Assembly (NCBI GenBank): GCA_946481135.1
Contig: CAMLMQ010000009.1
Span: 1-38,747, forward strand
Reading direction: 5' to 3'
Length of the DNA stretch: 38,747 nucleotides
DNA from: an uncultured Microbacteriaceae bacterium
GTDB taxonomy: Bacteria > Actinomycetota > Actinomycetes > Actinomycetales > Microbacteriaceae
Below the pieces are notes generated by a model. That model was given only the letters and a program-made list of their open reading frames with translations, was not told the DNA's origin and made no database searches. The translations under genes were made by a program, and so were the position numbers. The first letter of the stretch is position 1. Each line of letters starts with the position of its first letter. Below are positions 32,523 to 38,747 of the stretch, in pieces.

Positions 32523-33215
32523 ATGGACGTCATCCTCATCCCCGGTTTCTGGCTCGACGCGACCGCGTGGGATCCGGTCGTGCCCGCCGTCGAGGCCGCG
32601 GGGCACACGCCGCGGCCGATCACGCTGCCCGGGCTCACCCCGCCCGATCCCGCGGTGGGGCTGCGCGACCAGATCGAGTACGTCGTCGGCCTCGTGGATG
32701 CCGCGGCCGGCCCCGTCGTGCTCGTCGGCCACTCGGGCGGCGGGGCGGTGGCGCACGGCGTCGTGGATGCCCGCCCCGACAAGGTCGCGAAGGTGATCTA
32801 CGTCGACTCCGGTCCGCTCGGCGACGGCGGGGTCATCAACGACGGGTTCGACGCCGAAGACGGCATGGTGCCGCTGCCCAACCGCATGGTGTTCGACGAC
32901 GAGACCGTGGTCGACATGGACGACACCGTGTGGGCGGCGTTCGAGGCGCGCGCGCTGCCGATCCCCGAAAAGGTCGCGACCGAGCGGCAGGTGCTCTCCG
33001 ACCCGCGGCGCTACGACGTTCCCGTCACGGTCATCACGTGCGAGATGTCCGAGGCGACCCTGCGCGAGCTGCTCGCGGCCGGACACCCGTACGTCGCCGA
33101 ACTCGGCCGCATCCGCGAGGTCGAGATCATCGAGCTGCCGACCGGGCACTGGCCGATGATCACCCACCCCGACGAGCTCGCGCGGCTCGTCGTCGCCGCG
33201 CTCCCGGGGGGTTAG
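32523..33215 (+). CDS. alpha/beta hydrolase
   Basis: A 230-residue hydrolase of the alpha/beta fold. The oxyanion region ILIPGFWLDATAWDPVV is at the N-terminus, the nucleophile elbow GHSGGG at about 67–72 carries the catalytic serine, and GHWPMITHPDEL near the C-terminus supplies the histidine. No signal peptide is present, so it acts in the cytoplasm. Related proteins are esterases; the substrate is unknown. TACCGC lies six bases before the ATG (32511–32516), so the message may be leaderless. Its stop TAG and the stop TAA of the convergent acyl-CoA oxidase gene share TTAG. Confidence 0.9.
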   Translation: MDVILIPGFWLDATAWDPVVPAVEAAGHTPRPITLPGLTPPDPAVGLRDQIEYVVGLVDAAAGPVVLVGHSGGGAVAHGVVDARPDKVAKVIYVDSGPLGDGGVINDGFDAEDGMVPLPNRMVFDDETVVDMDDTVWAAFEARALPIPEKVATERQVLSDPRRYDVPVTVITCEMSEATLRELLAAGHPYVAELGRIREVEIIELPTGHWPMITHPDELARLVVAALPGG

Positions 33216-35263
33216 CGCGCCGCCGACTTCTCCTCGGCGGGGGCCTTCCCCGACGCGCGGAGGTCGGCGTAGTACGCACGGGCCTCGTCCTGCCGCTGCT
33301 GCTCCGCCCCCGACGCGATGGGAGCGCGCAGGTGCTCCTGCTCGAACCCGAAGGCGTCGACGAGGTCGAGCGCGTGCACCCGCAGGCGCGGCAGCAGCCG
33401 ATCGTCGATGTAGTCGGTGATCGCCGTCGCGCGGGCCGTCGAGAGGCGGCCGTTCACGAGGTACCAGGCGAGGTGCTTCTCGATGAGCGTGAACCCGAAG
33501 AGGTCGCGCAGCCAGGTGAGCACCTGCTTCGTGCCCGCATCCTGGATGCCGTCGACGGCATCCGTGAACGCCTCCCACTCCAGCAGCTCGGCGTGCGCGT
33601 AGGCGGCCTCGATGAGCTCGTTCTGGTTGGCGTTGAACAGGGCCGCCGCCTTCTCGGGCGGGAGCTTGGAGATGTCCTTCAGGCGGCCGGCGATGTCGGC
33701 GACCATCGAGTGCACGCGGTCGGTGAGCAGCTGACGCTGCGCGTCGGGGCCGCGCACGACGCCGATCGACCGGGCGCGCGACCCGAAGTCGACGATGCTC
33801 TGCCCGAACGCCCGCAGACCCGAGCGGTTCATCGCCGCGTCGCCCACCTGGGCGGCGACGAGACCCGCGATCGCCGCGGCATCCGCGTTCTTGAACTGCT
33901 TCGCGTAGTCGGCGAGCAGGCGCTTCGCGACGAGCTGCAGCAGCACGTTGTTGTCGCCCTCGAAGGTCGCGTAGATGTCGAGGTCGGCGCGCAACTGCGT
34001 GAAGCGGTTCTCGGCGAGGAAGCCCGCGCCGCCGCACGCCTCGCGGCATTCCTGGAGGATGTCGAGCGCGGCCCACGTCGAGAACGGCTTGAGCGCCGCC
34101 GCGAGGGTCTCGAGCTCTTGGCGGTCGGCATCCGTCGCCTTCTCGCCGGCCTTGAAGACGTCGTGGAACTTCTCGAGCAGCCGCTCGTGCGCGAACGACA
34201 TCGCGTACGTCGTCGCAAGACGCGTCAGCAGCCGGCGCTGGTGGCGCTGGTAGTCGAGCAGCACGATCTCCTCGCCGTCCTTGCCGTCGGCGAATTGGCG
34301 GCGCTGCGTCCCGTACGTGATCGCGATCTTCAGCGCGAGCTTGCTCGCGACCGTCGCGGCGCCGTCGAGCGAGACGCGGCCCTGCACGAGCGTGCCGATC
34401 ATCGTGAAGAACCGGCGTCCGGGGCTCGCGATCGGCGACGTGTAGACGCCGTTCTCGTCGACATCCCCGTAGCGGTTGAGCAGGTTCGTGCGCGGCACCC
34501 GCACGCCCGAGAAATGCAGGCGACCGTTGTCGATGCCGTTGAGCCCGCCCTTGAGTCCGTCGTCGTCGCCGCCCACGCCGGGCAGGAACTGGTCGCCGTC
34601 GCGGATCGGCACGTAGAGCGCGTGCACGCCGTGGTTGACGCCCTTCACGATGAGCTGCGCGAAGACGACCGCGGCCTGACCGTGCAGCGCCGCGTTGCCG
34701 AGGTAGTCCTTCCACGCCGCGCGGAACGGGGTGTCGATCACGAACTCGTCGGTGTCGGGGTCGTAGGTCGCGGTCGTGCCGATGCTCGCGACATCCGACC
34801 CGTGGCCGGTCTCGGTCATCGCGAAGGCGCCCGGCACGGCGAGGCTCATCGCCTGCGGCAGGAACTGGTCGTGGTGCCGCTCGGTGCCGAGGTGGAGGAT
34901 GGCGGCGGCGAAGAGCCCCCACTGCACGCCCGACTTGATCTGCAGCGACGCGTCGGCGATGACGATCTCCTCGAACTGCGCGAGGTTGCCGCCGTGGTCG
35001 TCGAACCCTCCGAGGCGCTCGGGAAAGGCGCGCAGCACGGTGCCCTCCTCGACGAGGCGGTGCAGCTGGCCGAGCACGCGGGTGCGGTGGTCGTCCATCG
35101 AGAGTCCGGGGCGCTGCTGGAACTCCTCGCGTGCCATGAGCGCGCGCGACTGCAGGCGCACGTCCTTCCACCGGCCGAGCAGCAGTTCGCCGAGCGCGGC
35201 GACATCGACACGGGGGTCGCCGGCGGGGGTCGTCTCGGCGGTGCGGTCCACGAGATCCGTCAT
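33212..35263 (-). CDS. acyl-CoA oxidase / acyl-CoA dehydrogenase family protein
   Basis: A 683-residue flavoprotein expected to introduce the 2,3-double bond into acyl-CoA in fatty-acid breakdown. The layout is that of acyl-CoA oxidases: N-terminal helical domain, middle beta domain with GAFAMTETGHGSDVASIGTTA (FAD/substrate contact), C-terminal helical domains with the catalytic glutamate region ATFEGDNNVLLQLVAKRLL, and an extra ACOX-type C-terminal helical domain that makes it longer than ordinary dehydrogenases. The ATG at 35263 is preceded by TACCGT exactly six bases upstream (35270–35275), predicting a leaderless message; the longer frame to 35320 contains this promoter and is therefore unlikely. 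Whether it uses oxygen or an electron carrier cannot be decided from sequence. Confidence 0.93.
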   Translation of the reverse strand: MTDLVDRTAETTPAGDPRVDVAALGELLLGRWKDVRLQSRALMAREEFQQRPGLSMDDHRTRVLGQLHRLVEEGTVLRAFPERLGGFDDHGGNLAQFEEIVIADASLQIKSGVQWGLFAAAILHLGTERHHDQFLPQAMSLAVPGAFAMTETGHGSDVASIGTTATYDPDTDEFVIDTPFRAAWKDYLGNAALHGQAAVVFAQLIVKGVNHGVHALYVPIRDGDQFLPGVGGDDDGLKGGLNGIDNGRLHFSGVRVPRTNLLNRYGDVDENGVYTSPIASPGRRFFTMIGTLVQGRVSLDGAATVASKLALKIAITYGTQRRQFADGKDGEEIVLLDYQRHQRRLLTRLATTYAMSFAHERLLEKFHDVFKAGEKATDADRQELETLAAALKPFSTWAALDILQECREACGGAGFLAENRFTQLRADLDIYATFEGDNNVLLQLVAKRLLADYAKQFKNADAAAIAGLVAAQVGDAAMNRSGLRAFGQSIVDFGSRARSIGVVRGPDAQRQLLTDRVHSMVADIAGRLKDISKLPPEKAAALFNANQNELIEAAYAHAELLEWEAFTDAVDGIQDAGTKQVLTWLRDLFGFTLIEKHLAWYLVNGRLSTARATAITDYIDDRLLPRLRVHALDLVDAFGFEQEHLRAPIASGAEQQRQDEARAYYADLRASGKAPAEEKSAAR

Positions 35264-35407
35264 GTCAGCACGGTACGTCCGGATGGCGCGAAGGTGCCGA
35301 TTCGTCGTCGACCGCCACAATCGGGCCCGCCGACGTCCCCCCGCGTCGTTGTCGACGTCCTACAACCGGCTGCCGCTCGGTTGAGAGGGTTCGACAGCGC
35401 AACCGCG

Positions 35408-36841
35408 TCAGTAGTCGCGAATCAGCCACACGGCGCGCGGGTCCTTGGCGGACTTGCCCTGCCACTCCACGAGCCCTTCCGCGCGCAGCGCCGCGAGATA
35501 CTTGGTCATCGACGGGCGGCTGAATCCCAGGATCGCCTGAAGGTCGCCGGTTCCCAAAGGCTGCGGTGCCTTCCGAATCTCATCGAGCACCGTGATCGCT
35601 CTCTTCGGCAGTCTCGACTCGACGATCGGGTCCAGCCTGGAGGTCGCGTAGAGCGTGAGCTTCACCGACCCGGCCGTCTGCCGGAACACCGGGTCGTTGA
35701 GTCCGCGCTCGCGCATCTCCTGAAACATGCGACGGATTCCCTCGCCGAGTTCCTGGCTGATCCGGAGGTCGGTGCAGACACGGGCGATACGTGGATTGCG
35801 CGCGTAGCGGCTGATGTCGAGCGGCTTGCCCGGATCAGCGAGGCCAGGGAATCTCCCCGGACTTTCGATCTCGATGCGGTCGGGAAAGATCTCTACCCTG
35901 ATGTGGTCGCCGCCGAGACTGTAGGAGCGGTGAATCACGGCGTTCACCAGTCCCTCGAGCCACGCGTCCTCGGGCACCAGCGGGAGTCCCTCGAACCTTC
36001 CGCGCTCACTGAGCGCGCGGCGCGTCGGCTGCCAGAAACGGATCAGCTCTGCCGCCTTGGCGATCACGAGCGGGATCGGACCCTCGACGCGCACATCCCG
36101 CTGATCGTCCACGCCGAGCCGCGATCCCGACCCTCGATCGTTGGTCAGGTACGCGATCACACGGACATGCGCTTGGGGGAAACGCTCTTCGGGGTGAGGC
36201 GCGAACAGCAGGTATCCCGCATTCGTGACCTCATCACGATCGGTCACCAAACCACGAGCTCTCAGAAGTCGGGCGTTGGTCCCGCTCGCGCCGGCGCTCT
36301 CGCGGTACTGGCGAAGAAGTTGCTGATCCAAGTCGGTGACAGCGATACCACTCACGGGCTCACCGTCGAAGTGAGCGGCGCCACGGTCGTAGTGAAGTTC
36401 CTGGCGCTGGGCGAAGTTGACCTTGCGGGACTCATCCCCGACCCGGAGATAGCAGTCACCGTTGGTGAGTTCGTGAACCACCGAGCCGGGCTCGACCCGT
36501 GCGATCAGCAGGGCATCGATCTCCCCGTCGATTTCCACCGCGATCTGATCGAACTTCGTTCGCACCGGAGGCGACGTCAGGTTCAGGTGTGCTTGTCGCA
36601 GCTCGTTGACCCTGCCGACGTGGCGCTTGGTGCCTTCGACCGAGCCGTCGAGCAGGCCCACGACGACCGTGCCGCCCTCGGCATTCGCGAACGCGACCAA
36701 CGCAGCCGCGAAGACTTTCGGATCGACGCGCACCGACTTCCGTTCGAACCACTGATCTTCGGGGATCGCCAGAAGTGCCGGGCCGACCTCGCGCACTCCG
36801 GCGACCAGCGCTCGCTCGACCGTGTTCGTCGACATACTCAC
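35408..36841 (-). CDS. AlbA_2 / ATP-binding domain transcriptional regulator, 477 aa
   Basis: Residues about 30–145 form an AlbA_2 (Schlafen AlbA_2/AAA_4) domain, with WFERKSVRVDP and FAAALVAFANAEGGTVVVGLLDG. Residues about 290–400 form the HATPase_c_4-type domain with EGLVNAVIHRSYSLGGDHIRVEIFPDRIEIESPG, and a winged HTH closes the protein (GDLQAILGFSRPSMTKYLAALRAEGLVEW). This is the COG2865 layout, annotated as transcription regulators or RecG-like helicase-related proteins. The GTG start is supported by TAATTT exactly six bases upstream; an internal ATG at 36835 is the alternative. Composition is less GC-rich than its neighbours (36301–36360 has 35 G/C of 60), suggesting horizontal acquisition. 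Confidence 0.85.
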   Translation of the reverse strand: MSMSTNTVERALVAGVREVGPALLAIPEDQWFERKSVRVDPKVFAAALVAFANAEGGTVVVGLLDGSVEGTKRHVGRVNELRQAHLNLTSPPVRTKFDQIAVEIDGEIDALLIARVEPGSVVHELTNGDCYLRVGDESRKVNFAQRQELHYDRGAAHFDGEPVSGIAVTDLDQQLLRQYRESAGASGTNARLLRARGLVTDRDEVTNAGYLLFAPHPEERFPQAHVRVIAYLTNDRGSGSRLGVDDQRDVRVEGPIPLVIAKAAELIRFWQPTRRALSERGRFEGLPLVPEDAWLEGLVNAVIHRSYSLGGDHIRVEIFPDRIEIESPGRFPGLADPGKPLDISRYARNPRIARVCTDLRISQELGEGIRRMFQEMRERGLNDPVFRQTAGSVKLTLYATSRLDPIVESRLPKRAITVLDEIRKAPQPLGTGDLQAILGFSRPSMTKYLAALRAEGLVEWQGKSAKDPRAVWLIRDY

Positions 36842-36862
36842 TACTCTAAATTATTTACAGTA
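36842..36862. promoter_or_regulatory. 21-bp AT-rich palindrome over the promoter of the AlbA_2 regulator
   Basis: TACTCTAAAT (36842–36851) and ATTTACAGTA (36853–36862) are inverted repeats with nine of ten positions matching, around a central T. The predicted -10 TAATTT (36853–36848 on the minus strand) lies in the centre, six bases before the GTG. This is the form of an autoregulatory operator. Confidence 0.75.
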
Positions 36863-36927
36863 GGTTAGAGCGGCGCCGCGCCCATCTGCATCTGGGGAGA
36901 GCGCGGCCTGGAGCCTTGCTGTGGAAT

Positions 36928-37800
36928 CTAGAGCGCGCCCGCGGCGAAGGTGTCGCACGCGCCGACACCGTTCGCCCGACCGATCTGGAACCACTCCTGA
37001 CGCTGCTCGCTCGAGCCGTGCGTCCAGGTCTCGGGGTTGACCTGGCCGCTGCCGAGGTTCTCCTGGATGTAGTCGTCCCCGACGACCTCGGCGGCGTTGA
37101 GCGCGTCGGCGAGTTCGGCATCCGTCGGTTCGCGCAGCAGCGCGATGCCGCTCGAGTCCTCGACGTCGGACGCCGCGGCCACCCAGGCGCCCGCGTAGCA
37201 GTCGGCCTGCAGCTCGAGCCGCACTCCGTCGGAGGTGGGGCCGGCATCCTGCAGGTCGAGGCCGTTCATCGTGCCGACGATGTTCTGGATGTGGTGACCC
37301 CACTCGTGCGCGACGATGTACAGCTGCGAGAGGTTACCCCCGCTCGCGCCGAACTGGCTGCGCAACTGGTCGAAGAACGCGGTGTCGATGTAGACGGTCT
37401 GGTCGGGCGGGCAGTAGAACGGTCCGACGGCGCTCGTCGCGTTGCCGCATCCGGTCTGCACCGCGCTGTCGAAGAGGATGAGCTCGGGTGCGGTGTACCC
37501 GTCGACCTGGGTCTCCCAGAAGAGGTCGAGCGAGGTCGCCGCGCCCAGCATGCGGCAGTCGACACTCTCGTTCGCATCCTCGCCCGTGTCGCACCCGGCG
37601 AGCGGCGTCTGCTCGACCTGCTCGCCCGATCCGCCACCGCCGAGTACCGGGGCGAGACCCGTGAGGTCGACGCCGACGAGCTGCGAGACGACGATCAGGG
37701 CGATCACGACGAGCCCGCCGCCGCCCGCGCCGATGGCGGCGTTGCGACCGCGGCGCGAGACGCGTCCGCCGCGGATGTTCGCGTCGTCGTTGAAGGTCAT
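36928..37800 (-). CDS. neutral zinc metallopeptidase (YpfJ family)
   Basis: A 290-residue membrane-anchored protein of the YpfJ/DUF2342-like neutral zinc metallopeptidase family (COG2321). The cytoplasmic N-terminus is basic, one helix lies at about residues 26–47, followed by a Gly-rich spacer; the outer domain holds the zinc site HEWGHH (165–170), a downstream LELQADCYAGAW segment providing the third ligand, and several cysteines (70, 82, 118, 130 and others). The substrate is unknown. TAGCGT lies exactly six bases before the ATG (37807–37812 on the minus strand), so the message is probably leaderless. Confidence 0.93.
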   Translation of the reverse strand: MTFNDDANIRGGRVSRRGRNAAIGAGGGGLVVIALIVVSQLVGVDLTGLAPVLGGGGSGEQVEQTPLAGCDTGEDANESVDCRMLGAATSLDLFWETQVDGYTAPELILFDSAVQTGCGNATSAVGPFYCPPDQTVYIDTAFFDQLRSQFGASGGNLSQLYIVAHEWGHHIQNIVGTMNGLDLQDAGPTSDGVRLELQADCYAGAWVAAASDVEDSSGIALLREPTDAELADALNAAEVVGDDYIQENLGSGQVNPETWTHGSSEQRQEWFQIGRANGVGACDTFAAGAL

Positions 37801-37809
37801 GGGGGAACG

Positions 37810-38337
37810 CTACCGCCGCGGGCGGAGACGGTAGAGCACGTGCGGTCGCAGCGGGTGGCCCTCGGGCAGCGCGGGGTGCGCGAAGTCGTCGGCGGGGTCG
37901 TGGGTCATGCCGAGGCGCTCCATGACGGCGCGCGAGCGGACGTTCGCCTTGGTCGTGAACGACACCAACTCGTCGAGCCCGAGTTCGTCGAACGCGTAGG
38001 CGACCGCGGCGCGTGCGGCCTCCGTCGCGAAGCCGTGACCCCACGCGTCGCGCCGCAGACGCCAGCCCACCTCCGTCGCGGGGGCGAACGCCGCGTCGAA
38101 CCCCACCGGGTTGAGGCCGGTGAACCCGAGGAACTCCCCCGAATGCTCGACGGCCCAGAGGCCCCAGCCCCGTACGGCGAGCGCGGTCGAGAACCGGTCG
38201 AACGCGGCATCCGCCTGCGCGCGCTCGAGCGTCGCGGGGAAGTACTCCATCACCTGCGGGTCGGCGTTCATCGCGGCCCAGGCGTCGCGGTCGGCGTCAC
38301 GCCACGCGCGCAGCGTGAGCCGTTCGGTGCGGATCAC
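37810..38337 (-). CDS. GNAT family N-acetyltransferase (RimJ/RimL type)
   Basis: A 175-residue acetyltransferase. It starts VIRTERLTLRAWRDADRDAWAAMNADP, typical of RimJ/RimL-like proteins, and has the acetyl-CoA-binding segment GWRLRRDAWGHGFATEAARA (about 91–110) and the later NVRSRAVMERLGM. The substrate (an N-terminal amine or small molecule) is unknown. The GTG start overlaps the stop of the recQ-like gene as GTGA, so the two are translationally coupled. Confidence 0.92.
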   Translation of the reverse strand: MIRTERLTLRAWRDADRDAWAAMNADPQVMEYFPATLERAQADAAFDRFSTALAVRGWGLWAVEHSGEFLGFTGLNPVGFDAAFAPATEVGWRLRRDAWGHGFATEAARAAVAYAFDELGLDELVSFTTKANVRSRAVMERLGMTHDPADDFAHPALPEGHPLRPHVLYRLRPRR

Positions 38338-38747
38338 GCGGCTTCGGTCGCGGTCGCCACGACCTGCAGCACGCCGGCGCCGTAGGACTCCAGCTTCTTC
38401 TCCCCGACGCCGCTGATCGTGCCGAGCTCCTCGAGCGAGCCGGGCCGCGTGACGGCGATGCCGCGCAGGGTCGCGTCGCCGAACACGATGTACGCGGGCA
38501 CTCCCTGCTCGCGGGCGACGCCGGCACGCCACTCCCGCAGCCTCTCGAACAGCCCGCGCGCGGCCTCGGGCAGCTCGACGCCCGTCGTCTTCTTCGCCGT
38601 CCGGGTGCGCCGCTCCGGCTCCCGACGCAGCATGACCGAACGCTCCCCGCCGAGCACCTCGGAGGCCGCCGGTGTGATGCCGAGCGTGCCGTACTCGCCC
38701 TGCACGGCGAGCAGCCCCTGCGCGAGCAGCTGCCGCACGACACCGCG
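38334..38747 (-). CDS. recQ: RecQ-like ATP-dependent DNA helicase (C-terminal part)
   Basis: The window contains the last 137 residues of a longer gene. The visible part has the end of the RQC winged-helix domain (RQLLAQGLLAVQGEYGTLGIT…) and an HRDC domain (about residues 57–125 of the fragment: LPEAARGLFERLREWRAGVAREQGVPAYIVFGDATLRGIA…), with GVGEKKLESYG typical of its last helix. This combination is characteristic of RecQ, which unwinds recombination and repair intermediates. The helicase core lies beyond the window edge, so the symbol is provisional. Confidence 0.85.
   Translation of the reverse strand, partial: RGVVRQLLAQGLLAVQGEYGTLGITPAASEVLGGERSVMLRREPERRTRTAKKTTGVELPEAARGLFERLREWRAGVAREQGVPAYIVFGDATLRGIAVTRPGSLEELGTISGVGEKKLESYGAGVLQVVATATEAA

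Noticed and set aside
35363..35383. CAACCG/CGGTTG hairpin between the AlbA_2 gene and acyl-CoA oxidase gene
   Set aside because: Only six pairs with a nine-base loop; expected by chance in this DNA and no tract follows.
32438..36868. A very long open frame on the plus strand (about 1,476 codons) opposite acyl-CoA oxidase and the AlbA_2 regulator
   Set aside because: It is a mirror of the GC-biased codon use of the minus-strand genes; it crosses several real gene ends and an intergenic region, is extremely rich in Arg, and shows no domain.

Overview
The window is chromosomal DNA from a high-GC Gram-positive bacterium, most likely an actinomycete of the family Microbacteriaceae. This rests on the strong GC bias in third codon positions, the many GTG starts, the block lysS–panC–(DUF2520, two PH-domain genes, DUF3180)–folKBPE–ftsH–hpt–tilS, the two secreted peptidoglycan hydrolases that share a YPTWDEV motif, and a large number of genes that appear to be transcribed without a leader. 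The family call is inference from gene content; no search was run.

Layout. 1–820: start of clpC (cut by the window edge). 1141–2645: a tightly coupled operon of two DUF2975 membrane proteins and a small HTH regulator behind three copies of an operator-like palindrome. 2719–6531: a lipoprotein, a DUF4287 protein, a GH15 glucanase/trehalase-like enzyme and a divergent pirin. 6550–11190: three very small membrane proteins and two secreted, membrane-anchored proteins with Ig/FN3-like repeats. 11335–24308: the housekeeping block on the minus strand (lysyl-tRNA synthetase, pantothenate synthetase, folate biosynthesis, FtsH, Hpt, TilS), interrupted by one plus-strand membrane protein gene (13777–15027). 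24326–24811: inorganic pyrophosphatase. 24893–26806: a lower-GC islet holding a secreted six-cysteine protein and a small two-helix membrane protein. 26807–30120: a lipoprotein and two peptidoglycan hydrolases. 30330–30618: tRNA-Glu, tRNA-Asp, tRNA-Phe. 30773–35263: small hypothetical protein, SDR oxidoreductase, DUF2231 protein, alpha/beta hydrolase, acyl-CoA oxidase. 35408–36841: an AlbA_2/ATPase-type regulator with its own AT-rich palindrome. 36928–38747: zinc metallopeptidase, GNAT acetyltransferase and the end of a recQ-like helicase gene.

How the genes work together. The folate genes are joined by four-base GTGA stop/start overlaps that continue through DUF3180, the PH-domain genes and DUF2520, so the whole block is probably one translationally coupled unit downstream of ftsH. 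Many other genes have a TAnnnT -10 hexamer exactly 6–7 bases before the start codon, which predicts leaderless mRNA.

Most interesting candidates: (1) the secreted Cys-rich protein plus two-TM partner at 25194–26419, which looks like an effector/immunity-type or antimicrobial cassette; (2) the DUF2975–DUF2975–HTH module with three evenly built ATCGA-NNN-TCGAT sites; (3) the AlbA_2 regulator with a near-perfect 21-bp palindrome over its predicted promoter; (4) a 10-bp palindrome that seems to supply both -10 elements for a divergent pair of leaderless genes (tilS/ppa).
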